Shown here one piece after another: positions 37,050 through 48,899 of a stretch of DNA of 64,000 bases (position 1 is the stretch's first letter; each line of letters opens with the position of its first letter). The translations under genes were made by a program, and so were the position numbers. The stretch is from Edaphobacter lichenicola. GTDB lineage: Bacteria > Acidobacteriota > Terriglobia > Terriglobales > Acidobacteriaceae. The stretch spans positions 3,720,001 through 3,784,000 of the forward strand of contig NZ_CP073696.1 in NCBI RefSeq assembly GCF_025264645.1, read 5' to 3'. The notes beneath the pieces are model-generated. The model saw only the letters and a list, made by a program, of their open reading frames with translations, searched no databases and was not told where the DNA came from.

Positions 37050-37196
37050 TCAGTGCAACACAACCAAGAGGGCCACGCCAGCCAGCAAAACAAAAAAAGG
37101 AACCAGGAAGTGGCTATCGGTAGCAATTGCCCTAATCCATTTACCAAGACTCAAATCGGCCTCCGCCATCAACTTAGCCGCAAGCGGCGGTTTCAT
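37050..37196 (-). CDS. Small membrane protein, hypothetical
   Basis: 48 residues from ATG 37196 (GGGTGGGAG upstream); an in-frame ATG at 37235 would add 13. A charged amphipathic part (KPPLAAKLMAEADLSLGKWIR) is followed by one hydrophobic segment (FLVPFFVLLAGVALLVVL) ending at the C-terminus, a layout typical of real small inner-membrane proteins. It ends 43 nt before the transporter start. No family recognised; it may be chance. Confidence 0.35.
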   Translation of the reverse strand: MKPPLAAKLMAEADLSLGKWIRAIATDSHFLVPFFVLLAGVALLVVLH

Positions 37197-37669
37197 TGCT
37201 CCCACCCTATATTTCGTCCAGATCACTGTCAACAAAATGAAGTTTAACAGCGACGCAGTTTACAGCACGGTTTGAGACAACTTTCACACTGCATTTCTAA
37301 ATATTCTTGAAAGCTATTCCAGTAAAGTGCTCCTTCTGATAACTTTCTCAAACCGTATGCGAATGGATTAATAAAAGAGTAAAACCTAGAACATCCGATT
37401 TGACTCAATTCTTGCTTGACTTTGCATGCACTGCAAAGGACAATCTCGATGCAGCTCAGAACACGTGAGCTGTACCTTTGGGCCGCGGAACAGCTTTTCA
37501 CCTCGATTAGATGAAACGAACTGTTACATGAGCAAGCCCGCGGGATGGGCTCCCGATGATTCAATCTTTCCTTCCCGCTGTGTAGATCCCTGGACTCCGT
37601 TCCACCGGTCGATCACGTTGCCGATTCAACAATTCAGCATCTGAGCACCTTCATTCCAAGGGAGCGCTT
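37197..37669. other. Intergenic region upstream of the sulfatase gene
   Basis: About 470 bp between divergent transcription units (transporter side minus, sulfatase plus). No gene, repeat or clear operator seen. Confidence 0.4.
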
Positions 37670-39271
<1,602 letters not shown>

Positions 39272-39321
39272 GTTGGGAGCGGGAGCATGCGCTAATTTGG
39301 TTGAAGAACGACGAGCAGAAT

Positions 39322-39366
39322 AAATGAACCGGGTTCATCCATCGCGAATGAACCCGGTTCATTTTT
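39322..39366 (+). terminator. Rho-independent terminator after the sulfatase gene
   Basis: Perfect 17-bp stem (AAATGAACCGGGTTCAT and its complement) with a 9-nt loop, followed by a short T-run. It ends 13 nt before the next ATG, so the spermidine-synthase-like gene either reads through it or starts within it. Confidence 0.85.
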
Positions 39367-39379
39367 ACAGGGGTCCCGC

Positions 39380-41959
39380 ATGTCGGCTGTGAAATCCGGC
39401 TCTGCTTCCAAGAAGAAGTCAAAAGATCGCAGTATCGGTAAGCCTAATCCCGCGATCAATCGCCCGAATCGTATTTATTTCAACGCGCGACGCATATTGT
39501 TTGTCTCCGTGCTCTTCTTGTCTGGCACGGCCTCGCTGATTTACCAAGTTCTGTGGGTCAAGCAACTCTCACTCGTCGTGGGAGCAGAAGTATATTCAGT
39601 GACAACCGCAGTGAGCGCATTCTTCGCAGGGCTTGCGTTCGGAGGCGCATATTTTGGTCGGCGGGCAGATCGGCTGACGCAGCCATTTCTAGTCTATCCA
39701 TGGCTTGAAGCAGGAATCGCTGTACTCAGCGTGGCCACGACTGTTGCTTTGTGCCACTCCTCCTCCCTTTTCGCAGCGATAGAAACTCGAGCAAGTTTGT
39801 TGGCATGGTGCCTCCCGTTCTTCCTCGTCGGAGCACCTGCGTTTCTCATGGGAGGAACGCTGCCGATTGCCGTTCGTTTCTGGATGTTTGGGACAGAACG
39901 TATTGCTGAGGCAGGAGGCAGCGTATACGCTTCGAATACAGCCGGGGGCATCGCCGGTGCGCTGTTGAGCACCTTTGTCTTCTTGCCCCACTTTGGCGTT
40001 CACGGTACGGCCTATGCAGCGGCAGCGCTCGACCTCGGAGCGGCAGCCGGAGCCATTGCCCTAAATCGCCATTCTCACAAGAAGCAGAATGCGACTGAGA
40101 CATTAGACTCTCAAGCGCTGACCAGGCCAGCCTTCTTCGCCCTCACACTCTATGCAATAGCTGGCAGCGTTGCACTTGGTTATGAAGTCGTATGGTCACA
40201 GGCGATCGTACAGTTTCTTAGCACACGAAGCTTTGCCTTTTCGATCGTTCTAGCAACCTATTTGGCGGGTCTCGCTGTTGGAAGCGCGTTGTATGTTCGT
40301 TTTGCCGATCGGCTATCCGACGCATGGGGAACCTTCGGCCTCCTGATCTCCGCCGCTGGCTTTATCGCTTTACTAGAAATCGCTAGCTTGAGCATATGGC
40401 AACTCCGCATACAAACAATCATTGGAAACGTGACGCTATCAGCTACTGGAAGCGAGTTTGCAAGCATGTGCACTCGGTTTTTAATAGCGGCGGTTGGAAT
40501 CGTTTTCGTCCCGACTGTTCTGCTTGGAGCAGCTTTTCCGGCCGCCCTTCGATTAGTAACAAGAACACACGCGGCGGGGCGAGATGTAGGGACTGTTATC
40601 GCTCTAAATACTGCTGGCGGCATCGTCGGAACCTTGGTAACAGGGTTCTTTCTCGTACCGACGTTCGGTCTAGTACGCACTCTTGCAATCCTTGCAATTA
40701 CAGCAGCGGCATTGGGCTTCTCCGCAGTCTTACGCGGTTCGATGGTTAGCTCCTCAATGCGATGGACGGTGTTGGCCATTGGATTCGTAACAGTAGCAAT
40801 TGCTGTCATCACACCACCCGACCGTATGGGACGTCTGCTGGCATCAACACGTGGTGGCGGCAGGCTCACCTTCTACAAAGAAAGCACGGGTTCCACCGTC
40901 GCTGTACTAAAGCAAGTGAGCGGCCACCACACTCTAAGAAGACTTTACATTCAGGGGGTCTCAAACTCAGGCGACGCGATGCCTTCACTGCGCTACATGC
41001 GACTCCAGGCTCTACTTCCCCTTATCATTCATACGGGAGAGCCGCGCTCGGCGCTGGTCATTGGATTCGGCACCGGAATAACAGCTGGCGGTCTGCTGCA
41101 GTACCCACATCTTCAAACGAGGGTCTGTGCTGAGTTGCTGCCTGCGGTGGTGCAAGCTGGCTCCTCATTTGAAGGCAACTTCAACGCGGCCTCCGATCCG
41201 AGACTGCAGATTCGCATACGCGACGGACGTAAGGAACTGGTCCGAAGCACACAACGATACGACCTGATTACGTTAGAGCCACCTCCGCCGTCCGCTGCTG
41301 GCGTAGTGAATCTCTATTCGAGCGACTTCTACAAACTCGCAGCAAAGCGCCTCGAACCCAACGGTCTTATTGCACAATGGTTGCCTCTCGCCACCCAGAA
41401 CGATGCTGACACACGCTCTCTGATGCGCAGCTTTCTCGATGTCTTCCCATACGCTACGCTATGGTCAACTGAACTCCACGAGATGCTGCTTGTCGGCTCC
41501 ATGTCGCCGATTGAATTGAACCCCCAAGAGATCACGAAGCGATTCAATCAACCGACGGTTGTTTCATCGCTGCAAGAGGTCGGGGTTAAGTCGCCGGCCG
41601 CTTTGTTAGCTACTTGGATGATGGATCAGGAGGGCGTGAAGCACTACGTTGGTGATGCCCCCGCCGTAACTGACAATAATCCAAGTATTGAATACGCAGC
41701 TTGGGTGCGCCCTGGAGCGATCCAGTCCGTTCTGCCGAAATTGTTAGCCCTTCGCACTCCTCCGCCTGTTCGCAGCGCCGATTCGTCCTTCCTTTCGGAG
41801 ATACAAGAGCAGCAAGCTAGCCTGTTCGGCTTTTATGATGCAGGTATAGCTGCCTACAACGGAGACCGAGATCTATGGCAAGCGACGATCGCAAACGTGC
41901 TCCAGCACGATCACGACAATCCATACTACCTTTGGGTACTAGGGGATGACCAACAGTAG
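39380..41959 (+). CDS. Membrane-fused spermidine-synthase-like protein
   Basis: 859 residues. After a basic N-terminus come about 12 membrane segments in two similar halves (FLSGTASLIYQVLWVKQLSL near 54 and AGSVALGYEVVWSQAIVQFL near 260), then a soluble spermidine-synthase-like Rossmann domain (ALVIGFGTGITAGGL near 556; the acidic LITLEPPPP segment near 630; NLYSSDFYKLAAKRLEPNG near 644). This architecture is common in bacteria and is annotated as fused MFS/spermidine synthase; the usual catalytic Asp loop reads LEPPPP here, so true aminopropyl transfer is doubtful. It faces the convergent DUF481 gene with only 23 bp between. Confidence 0.88.
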   Translation: MSAVKSGSASKKKSKDRSIGKPNPAINRPNRIYFNARRILFVSVLFLSGTASLIYQVLWVKQLSLVVGAEVYSVTTAVSAFFAGLAFGGAYFGRRADRLTQPFLVYPWLEAGIAVLSVATTVALCHSSSLFAAIETRASLLAWCLPFFLVGAPAFLMGGTLPIAVRFWMFGTERIAEAGGSVYASNTAGGIAGALLSTFVFLPHFGVHGTAYAAAALDLGAAAGAIALNRHSHKKQNATETLDSQALTRPAFFALTLYAIAGSVALGYEVVWSQAIVQFLSTRSFAFSIVLATYLAGLAVGSALYVRFADRLSDAWGTFGLLISAAGFIALLEIASLSIWQLRIQTIIGNVTLSATGSEFASMCTRFLIAAVGIVFVPTVLLGAAFPAALRLVTRTHAAGRDVGTVIALNTAGGIVGTLVTGFFLVPTFGLVRTLAILAITAAALGFSAVLRGSMVSSSMRWTVLAIGFVTVAIAVITPPDRMGRLLASTRGGGRLTFYKESTGSTVAVLKQVSGHHTLRRLYIQGVSNSGDAMPSLRYMRLQALLPLIIHTGEPRSALVIGFGTGITAGGLLQYPHLQTRVCAELLPAVVQAGSSFEGNFNAASDPRLQIRIRDGRKELVRSTQRYDLITLEPPPPSAAGVVNLYSSDFYKLAAKRLEPNGLIAQWLPLATQNDADTRSLMRSFLDVFPYATLWSTELHEMLLVGSMSPIELNPQEITKRFNQPTVVSSLQEVGVKSPAALLATWMMDQEGVKHYVGDAPAVTDNNPSIEYAAWVRPGAIQSVLPKLLALRTPPPVRSADSSFLSEIQEQQASLFGFYDAGIAAYNGDRDLWQATIANVLQHDHDNPYYLWVLGDDQQ

Positions 41960-41982
41960 CTGATCGAGACTATTGAACGAAC

Positions 41983-43131
41983 TCAATGAAACGACCAGCC
42001 GATCGTTGTCGATCCGCCAAGGTTATTTACTGGCGCTCTAATAACAGGTTGGTTGTCATAGTTATCGTAAAAACTAAGACGAATATAGAAATCACCCAAA
42101 AATTTGTAATAAATATCCTGATTCAAGGTCATGCGCACCCGGCCAGCAGCAACTAGGCTGGGATATACCCAGACAGATGTATCAAACGTCGTTGAATCAA
42201 ATCGAAACGTCGAATATTGCACCGCAAAAGCTGAGTCAAGTTCATTAGGGTGTGCATTACTCGTCGTACCTGCCTGATCCTGCTCCAGAGTATAAGCTAG
42301 CCCTCCGATGGCAGTTAGATCACTGCGATTCGTAAAAATGAGACGCTTCGCCAATGCGACCCCAAACGTGGATCGAAGATTGACTTGCTGTTCTGAACTA
42401 GACAGGAAGTTTGCAATGCCTCCACTATACCAATTTGATCTTCGTAGCTGGCGAAAGAGCGAGGTCTTCAGACTTGCCTCTTCAGTATTGTTGGTCTTCG
42501 CTTGGCTCGTAAACTGAGAGCTCGAGCTTGAAGAGAACAGATACTTCTCCGATTGATAAGTCAGCGCTCCCTGGACAGTGAGATTCTTCTGACCATTGGA
42601 ACGAGCTAGACTCAGTCCCATGTCATAATTTCCACGCAATCGTTTGAAGAACGATGTTCCAAGCGGCTCGATCTCTATGACTTTGTCGTAAGGAAGCGTA
42701 ACAGGCGGTGTGTGCTCCACAACTAGCGATCGCTCTTCCGTGTTGCTGGAAAGAGATCCCGTATGAAGAGTTCCATCCGGTTCGCTTACCAAGAATGATT
42801 GTGAACTCTCCACATGATCCACTTTCTTCCAGTCGATCACGACTGTGGAGTTTGTATAATCAGGCTTGACGGTAAGTTGTCCCTGTTCCAGCGAACGTAT
42901 TTCGCAAGTTATCTTATCTCCGTTTTGCATGTAGACGATATCGATCTTCTCTCGGCTGGAAGCATGCGCGGTCGTCGCAGACGTAAGGATGGCACTCAGC
43001 GCAAAAACTAAAGTCTTTCCTCCAGCAAATTGCTGACGCAAACGTTTAATAATTGTGCAAATGGCTTCGTGCGGGCCACGTTTAAGTTCGGTATGGTCGA
43101 ATTGGCAGGTCAAATCTGTCACACTATCCAT
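41983..43131 (-). CDS. DUF481 (YdiY-like) outer-membrane protein
   Basis: 382 residues from ATG 43131 (AGGGTCG upstream). A long N-terminus precedes a signal segment (TLVFALSAILTSATTAHAS, near 40-58), so a later non-ATG start is possible. Then comes a small Sm-like beta domain (YMQNGDKITCEIRSLEQGQLTVK) and, from about residue 160, the DUF481 barrel with alternating strands and W/Y/F endings, closing with the terminal Phe-His of an outer-membrane barrel (TTIGWSFH). Homologues are called salt-induced outer-membrane proteins; the role is unknown. Confidence 0.85.
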   Translation of the reverse strand: MDSVTDLTCQFDHTELKRGPHEAICTIIKRLRQQFAGGKTLVFALSAILTSATTAHASSREKIDIVYMQNGDKITCEIRSLEQGQLTVKPDYTNSTVVIDWKKVDHVESSQSFLVSEPDGTLHTGSLSSNTEERSLVVEHTPPVTLPYDKVIEIEPLGTSFFKRLRGNYDMGLSLARSNGQKNLTVQGALTYQSEKYLFSSSSSSQFTSQAKTNNTEEASLKTSLFRQLRRSNWYSGGIANFLSSSEQQVNLRSTFGVALAKRLIFTNRSDLTAIGGLAYTLEQDQAGTTSNAHPNELDSAFAVQYSTFRFDSTTFDTSVWVYPSLVAAGRVRMTLNQDIYYKFLGDFYIRLSFYDNYDNQPVIRAPVNNLGGSTTIGWSFH

Positions 43132-43419
43132 CCAATCTTGCGACCCTAGTCACCCTGTCGCGTTCGTTGATAAGGAGATGGCAAGGGCCGCCAGTCCCTG
43201 CTTGATACACAACTGGCCGCTACAACCGAAGCGGTTCCAATATATATCGAGGCGCCACAACCAGCGTCTATCCAAGTGCAACGATTGATTTGATCGAAGC
43301 TGTTACCAGCGAATGACGACGACAGTTCGAAGGTTTTGATTAGGCCCTTCGCAACCGGTAAGAGCATGGAGTCGTTCGTCTCTTACGCTTACTTCACAAA
43401 ATACTAACGCGGACTCTCG

Positions 43420-44553
43420 TCACTCCCTGACCTTCCGCATTAGTTTCTTGATGTACGACACAGCCTCGATCAACTCGGATATTGGAACACATTCCCGCGG
43501 ACTGTGGGCGGTACGCATATCTCCGGGCCCAAAAACAATAATTTCTTTAGCGAGAACGGCGAAGACGTTTGCTTCAGAGCCGAAAGGGATTGAGATGGAT
43601 TGCTTTCCGGTAATGTGTTCCATGGTTCTAACGAGGTCCGAATCTGGCGCGGTCTCAAAACCTGCCTGTAGACGCAATATCTTCATCTCAAATCGAAAGG
43701 CAGGATTTACTTCCAAAATTTGATTTCCTATCTTTACGATCGCCTCAGATACGATTTCACCTGCATCTCCCGGGATCGGCCGCCACTCGATCAGAAAGCT
43801 ACATCTCCCAGGGACGATGTTTTTCGCAGTGCCTCCCTCGATTGTGCCAATATTGATCGTCGTAAATGCGGGGTCGAAAAAATCGTTCCGATCTTCAGCA
43901 AGTCGTTGAGCGAATGTCTCAATTTCACGAATCATCTGAGCCGCACCGTAGATTGCCGACCTTCCTTGAAGGGGATGGGCACTATGAGCCTCCTCACCAA
44001 ACACAGTGACCTCGGCCAAACAATAACCTTTGCCCGCCCGCGCAGGGTACAAAGACGTGGGTTCTCCGATAACAATACATCGGGGATTCATAAGAGCGGA
44101 AGCAAGTAAACGATTCGCTCCGAGGCATCCTATTTCTTCATCTGCAGTCAAAGCAATCCGCAATCCATGCTTGAGATCCTTCGTCTCGGTTTCATTAACA
44201 GCAGTCAACAAACATGCGAGAAATCCTTTAACATCGCACGCGCCGCAACCATAGACGATGTCCCCCGTTATGAACGGTCTAAGTGCCCCGTCCCAGTCCG
44301 AAGCGAATGGTACCGTATCTGTGTGGCACAAAAACGCGAGTTCCGTTGCAGGCACGTTGAGACTTTGACCTGGAGGAGCCGCAACCAGATTGAACTTTTC
44401 AACACCATTCGAATCAATGTGAGTCGTCGTGGTGACGTCCCATCCCACCTTTTGAAAAACCTCAGAAGCATAGTCCACTACAAGGCGGTTCGATATCGAC
44501 GAAACAGACGGAATTCGGATGAGTTCGAGGAGACACTCGACGACCGTTCTCAT
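43420..44553 (-). CDS. M20-family deacylase (ArgE-like), candidate N-formylglutamate deformylase
   Basis: 377 residues, the usual ArgE length. The two-zinc M20 centre is complete: His in FLCHTDTVP near 77, Asp in GCGACDVKG near 108, the Glu-Glu pair in TADEEIGC near 141, a metal-binding Glu in IGEPTSL and His in TAHSPRECVP near the C-terminus; the lid-domain His is in HSAHP. By sequence it would be acetylornithine deacetylase. Its ATG overlaps the hutF stop as ATGA (44550-44553), so it is translated with the histidine operon. Since HutF makes N-formylglutamate and no HutG is seen here, hydrolysis of N-formylglutamate is a reasonable inferred role. Confidence 0.9.
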   Translation of the reverse strand: MRTVVECLLELIRIPSVSSISNRLVVDYASEVFQKVGWDVTTTTHIDSNGVEKFNLVAAPPGQSLNVPATELAFLCHTDTVPFASDWDGALRPFITGDIVYGCGACDVKGFLACLLTAVNETETKDLKHGLRIALTADEEIGCLGANRLLASALMNPRCIVIGEPTSLYPARAGKGYCLAEVTVFGEEAHSAHPLQGRSAIYGAAQMIREIETFAQRLAEDRNDFFDPAFTTINIGTIEGGTAKNIVPGRCSFLIEWRPIPGDAGEIVSEAIVKIGNQILEVNPAFRFEMKILRLQAGFETAPDSDLVRTMEHITGKQSISIPFGSEANVFAVLAKEIIVFGPGDMRTAHSPRECVPISELIEAVSYIKKLMRKVRE

Positions 44554-45953
44554 AATCCCTTCCTAATGACGTTGGCACCCCAAACTCTGCGATGGACCTC
44601 TCGATACCGTGCAACGATCTCAGCCTGCAATGGATGCACTTGGTCTCGAACGATGCATATTCCATTCACTATCACGTCTCGAATCGCGGATCTGTTTAGG
44701 GAAAATACAAGGATCGGAAGCAAGTCTTCATGCGAATGACCTGCAATTGAAATATCGTCGAGATCCACGGTGAAGGCATCAGCGAGTGAACCCGTAATGA
44801 ACTCGCCAGTAGGCACCGAGAGCGATTCGGCGCCATTGCGAGTGGCGCACGAGAACAGCCGTGCGGCGATTGCTTCCTGGTCGATCATGTCGAGAATGGC
44901 GCGCTGCTGGTTCTTAAGCCGAAGGTGATAGTCGAGTTCGCGCGCATCTTCAAATGGATCGATTTGCGCTTGACTGTCTGATCCGAGGGCCACCCGAATA
45001 TTGGCGGACATTACTTCGTCTGCAAGAAAGATCCCATCCCCAAGATTTCTTTCGGTCGTAGGGCAGGAACAAATCGTTGCTTGGAAGTGGGCAAGCTGCG
45101 CCACCTCATCGGGCCGGACGTGAATAGAATGAACGGCAGTAAACCTTGGGCTTAAAATTTGCTCGGTGCTTAACAGTTCAACTGGCGTACATCCATATTC
45201 ACGGACGCAAGCTTCATTTTCAGCAACCTGCTCGGCAACATGCATGTGCAGCGGAAGCTCCTTGACATGAGCCCAGGCCGAAATCTCTAAAAGATCATCG
45301 AGCGGCACTGCGCGAATGCTATGGGGAGCAACGCCGAAGCGGATTTTATTTGACCTTGTCGGATATTGAGAAATAAGCGCGCTCATATTCTTCAGAAACT
45401 CATCCGTTGACTCGAAGAAACGTGACTGACCAGGATCTGGAGGCAGGCCAAATCCAGAGCGAAGATAAGCTGTTCGAAGTAATACGATACGAAGACCAAC
45501 TGACTGAGCTGCGGCAATAACTTGCTTACTCAGAAGATTGGGGTCGTCATATGCTCTACCTGACGGATCTGTGTGAAGGTAGTGAAACTCTCCTACTGTA
45601 GTCGTCCCGGCGAGGGCCATCTCGAGGAAAGCCATTCGAGCTACATCGAATATCTCCTCGGGAGTAAGTTGGGCAGCAGCGTGATACATCGTACCGCGCC
45701 AGCTCCAGAAATCTCGGCCACTTACAACCCTGGATTCCGCCTTACCCCGAATCAAACGCTGAAAGGAGTGCGAGTGTGAGTTAACAAAGCCGGGCAGAAG
45801 TGCCTTCCGGGGCAAGTCGACAGTCGTAGAACTTCCGCTATCTTGCTTAGCAATTATGCATTCAATTCGTCCTACTTCATCGACAAGAAGTCCTTTATCG
45901 GTCACAAAGGTGCCGTCGAGATACAACAGCTCGGGGCAATAAAACGTGCTCAT
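44550..45953 (-). CDS. hutF: Formimidoylglutamate deiminase
   Basis: 467 residues from ATG 45953, which has GGAGGG 5-10 nt upstream; the frame is open 63 codons further up, but that part lies over the hutI gap and is unlike the family. It is an amidohydrolase-superfamily enzyme: metal-binding HSHSFQR near 66, His in LHMHVAEQ near 235, His in AVHSIHV near 269 and Asp in LGSDSQ near 321. HutF removes ammonia from N-formimidoyl-L-glutamate to give N-formyl-L-glutamate, marking the five-step histidine pathway. It starts 64 nt after hutI and ends in an ATGA overlap with the M20 gene. Confidence 0.93.
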   Translation of the reverse strand: MSTFYCPELLYLDGTFVTDKGLLVDEVGRIECIIAKQDSGSSTTVDLPRKALLPGFVNSHSHSFQRLIRGKAESRVVSGRDFWSWRGTMYHAAAQLTPEEIFDVARMAFLEMALAGTTTVGEFHYLHTDPSGRAYDDPNLLSKQVIAAAQSVGLRIVLLRTAYLRSGFGLPPDPGQSRFFESTDEFLKNMSALISQYPTRSNKIRFGVAPHSIRAVPLDDLLEISAWAHVKELPLHMHVAEQVAENEACVREYGCTPVELLSTEQILSPRFTAVHSIHVRPDEVAQLAHFQATICSCPTTERNLGDGIFLADEVMSANIRVALGSDSQAQIDPFEDARELDYHLRLKNQQRAILDMIDQEAIAARLFSCATRNGAESLSVPTGEFITGSLADAFTVDLDDISIAGHSHEDLLPILVFSLNRSAIRDVIVNGICIVRDQVHPLQAEIVARYREVHRRVWGANVIRKGL

Positions 45954-46017
45954 GAACCCTCCAATTGTGACATGTATAAGACACAAAGATTGGGATGCAT
46001 CCTTTCGGTAGATGCCG

Positions 46018-47244
46018 TCACCGCGCAACCCTCTGTCCTTGAGCCCAAACTTCGCGCACAGGATTAGCACCGAGGGTATACACCAGCTCTCGCCAATCGC
46101 TTCCTTCAAGAACAAGAAAGTCCGCGTGTAACCCCGCTTCAAGCCGACCGATGTCTATGACGTCCAGAGCACACGCAGCATTCACTGTGCCAGCTACCAA
46201 AGCCTCGGAGGCCGTGAGTCCATTCAAACGAACCGCCAGAGCCAAAGCAGTAACGGCAGAAAATAACGGGCTTGATCCAGGGTTGAGATCAGTTCCGACC
46301 GCAACCGCAACTCCTGAATCGATGAGCTGTCTGCCTGGAGCGGCTGGTATTCCAAGGTGCAACGAGACGCCAGGAAGAATGGTCGCGATAGTGGAACTGG
46401 AAGCAAGCAACGCGAGTTGCTCTGACACGCAGGCTTCCAGATGGTCAACGCTCAATACTCCCAATCTAACCCCCAACTCGAGCCCTCCAATGCGTTGGAA
46501 CTGCTCCGTATGAAGCTTAATCTTCATGCCATGCCGCTTCGCACACTCAAGAATCAGCGCCGCTTCTTCTGTATGCCACGCTTCCTGTTCGACAAAGACA
46601 TCAACGGCCGAAGCCAGCTTTCGCGTTGCCACTTTTGGAATCAGATCATTGCACGTATCGATGACGTACCGCGCTCTCTCTGCGGCATCAGAGGGGGGAA
46701 TATGGATAAGTAGCGTTGATAGAAGTCGAGCGGGCGTCACCGCTCGAAGCCTCTGAATCGCTTCAAGCATTGCAATTTCAGCCGCTGTTGTGAAGCCATA
46801 GCCAGATTTAATCTCGATCGTCGTAGCTCCAGAATGGAGCAACCTGTTAATTCGCGGCACGGCCAAACACACCAGATCCTCTTGCGAAGCTGCGGCAGTG
46901 GCACGGATGCTACTGCGAATACCTCCTCCTGCCCTGAGAATTTCTTCGTAGCTTTTGCCCGACGTTCTCGCGTCGAAATCCGCAAGTCTGTCGCCAGCCC
47001 AAACCGCATGGGTGTGCGGGTCGATTAGTGCTGGGACAACGGCCCGTCCTTCTACATCGACCGTCGCCGAGGCTTGGCCATCCCAGTCGAGGAATCTCCC
47101 GGTCCAAGTAATACGACCTCCAGTGATGGCGATTGAGGCTTCTCGTATTACCTCCAACTCACGCATCGCAGCGCCGTGCTTCGCGCCACCCCCTCGGGCT
47201 GTTACGAGCTGCGAGATCCCGGTAATGAGGAGATCGACGTTCAT
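46018..47244 (-). CDS. hutI: Imidazolonepropionase
   Basis: 408 residues. HutI opens the ring of 4-imidazolone-5-propionate to N-formimidoyl-L-glutamate. The metal-binding [10 protein letters not shown] (near 78), the IKSGYG substrate segment, the KLHTEQF His and the [11 protein letters not shown]sp region are all present. Its ATG overlaps the hutU stop by four bases (47241-47244), so it is translationally coupled to hutU. Confidence 0.96.
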   Translation of the reverse strand: MNVDLLITGISQLVTARGGGAKHGAAMRELEVIREASIAITGGRITWTGRFLDWDGQASATVDVEGRAVVPALIDPHTHAVWAGDRLADFDARTSGKSYEEILRAGGGIRSSIRATAAASQEDLVCLAVPRINRLLHSGATTIEIKSGYGFTTAAEIAMLEAIQRLRAVTPARLLSTLLIHIPPSDAAERARYVIDTCNDLIPKVATRKLASAVDVFVEQEAWHTEEAALILECAKRHGMKIKLHTEQFQRIGGLELGVRLGVLSVDHLEACVSEQLALLASSSTIATILPGVSLHLGIPAAPGRQLIDSGVAVAVGTDLNPGSSPLFSAVTALALAVRLNGLTASEALVAGTVNAACALDVIDIGRLEAGLHADFLVLEGSDWRELVYTLGANPVREVWAQGQRVAR

Positions 47245-48899
47245 GGGATGCTCGGTAGATCGAGACCACGCTCCCGCGCAGTTGCCAACGCCTTGTCATA
47301 GCCAGCATCTGCATGCCGAATGACGCCCATGGCGGGATCGTTCTTTAGACAAAGCCGCAGTCGTTCTTGAGCCTCATCGCTTCCGTCCGCTACCGCGACC
47401 AGGCCTGCGTGCTGGCTGTAACCCATCCCGACTCCTCCACCATGATGAAAGCTCATCCAGGCTGCTCCGCTGGCAATTCCTGTCGCAAAGTTGAGAAGCG
47501 CCCAGTCCGAAACAGCGTCGGAGCCATCCAGCATCGCTTCCGTCTCGCGGAAGGGACTCGCAACCGATCCCGCGTCGAGATGATCCCGGCCAATAACGAT
47601 TGGCGCTTTGAGTCTGCCCTCACGGACCATTTGGTTGAACAATAATCCAGCACGATCCCGTTCTCGGTATCCAAGCCAGCAAATGCGTGCGGGCAGGCCT
47701 TGAAATGCCACTTGACTCGATGCAAACGTGAGCCATTCCTGAAGACGCTTGTCTTCAGGGAATAGATCCAGCAGCGCCTGGTCGGTCACTGCGATATCGG
47801 ACGGATCTCCCGAAAGTGCAACCCAACGAAAAGGTCCACGCCCTTCGCAAAACGAATCGCGAATGAATGCGGGTACAAAGCCGGGATAGCAGAAGGCATC
47901 CTCGACGCCAGCGAGCTTCGCCTGGGTGCGCAGGTTGTTGCCATAATCGAACGCGACAGCGCCTCGCCGTTGCATCTCAATAATCGCTTGAACGTGCTGA
48001 GCGATGGAGGCTTGCACACGCTCTCGGTAGATGTCTGGCTGCCGAGTGCGCAACACATTCAGATCTTCGTCCGCGCTAGCCGCGGGAACGTAGCCCCACA
48101 TTGGGTCGTGCGAACTCGTCTGATCCGTAATGAGATCAGGAGTAAATCCCAGTTGAATCATCTTTGGCAGCAACTCGGCAGCGTTACCCAACAGCCCGAT
48201 CGAAACGGCCTCTCTCCGACTCTTTGCTGCTTGAGCTAACCGAATAGCTTCATCGAGAGACTCCGTCGCTTTGTCCAGGTAGCGTGTCTCTATCCGGCGC
48301 TGAATACGGCTGGAGTCGATCTCGATACAAATGCTCGCACCTCCTGCAAGTTTTATTGCAAGCGGCTGAGCACCACCCATACCGCCAAGTCCCGCTGTAA
48401 CGGTGATGGTGCCTGCAAGGGTATCGTTGAAGTGACGTTGCGCGGCACCTCGGAACGTCTCGTAGGTACCCTGCAGAATTCCCTGAGTACCAATGTAGAT
48501 CCACGAACCTGCTGTCATCTGGCCATACATCATAAGCCCTGCAGCATCAAGCCGATCGAACTCCTCCCAAGTCGCCCAACGAGGCACAAGGTTGGAATTT
48601 GCGATAAGAACACGAGGAGCAAGCCGATGCGTCTCCAGCACACCCACCGCTTTACCGGATTGCACCAAGAGTGTCTGGTTATTCTCAAGGCGGTCGAGGG
48701 TCTCAACAATCTTGTGGTAACACTCCCAATTGCGTGCCGCTTTGCCCCGTCCGCCGTAGACGATCAGATCCTCGGGCTTCTCTGCGACCTCCGGATCCAG
48801 ATTATTCATCAGCATCCGCTTTGCTGCTTCTTGAATCCATCCTTTTGCAGACTTTACATTTCCACGCGGCGCACGAATTGGAGAGTAGCTCCCTATCAC
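47241..48899 (-). CDS. hutU: Urocanate hydratase
   Basis: 552 residues, close to the family's 557. It hydrates urocanate to imidazolonepropionate with tightly bound NAD+. The signature segments [36 protein letters not shown] (NAD-binding), DQTSSHDP and the C-terminal [17 protein letters not shown] are all recognisable. Its ATG overlaps the hutH stop (48896-48899) and its stop overlaps the hutI start, both as ATGA. Confidence 0.97.
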   Translation of the reverse strand: MIGSYSPIRAPRGNVKSAKGWIQEAAKRMLMNNLDPEVAEKPEDLIVYGGRGKAARNWECYHKIVETLDRLENNQTLLVQSGKAVGVLETHRLAPRVLIANSNLVPRWATWEEFDRLDAAGLMMYGQMTAGSWIYIGTQGILQGTYETFRGAAQRHFNDTLAGTITVTAGLGGMGGAQPLAIKLAGGASICIEIDSSRIQRRIETRYLDKATESLDEAIRLAQAAKSRREAVSIGLLGNAAELLPKMIQLGFTPDLITDQTSSHDPMWGYVPAASADEDLNVLRTRQPDIYRERVQASIAQHVQAIIEMQRRGAVAFDYGNNLRTQAKLAGVEDAFCYPGFVPAFIRDSFCEGRGPFRWVALSGDPSDIAVTDQALLDLFPEDKRLQEWLTFASSQVAFQGLPARICWLGYRERDRAGLLFNQMVREGRLKAPIVIGRDHLDAGSVASPFRETEAMLDGSDAVSDWALLNFATGIASGAAWMSFHHGGGVGMGYSQHAGLVAVADGSDEAQERLRLCLKNDPAMGVIRHADAGYDKALATARERGLDLPSIP

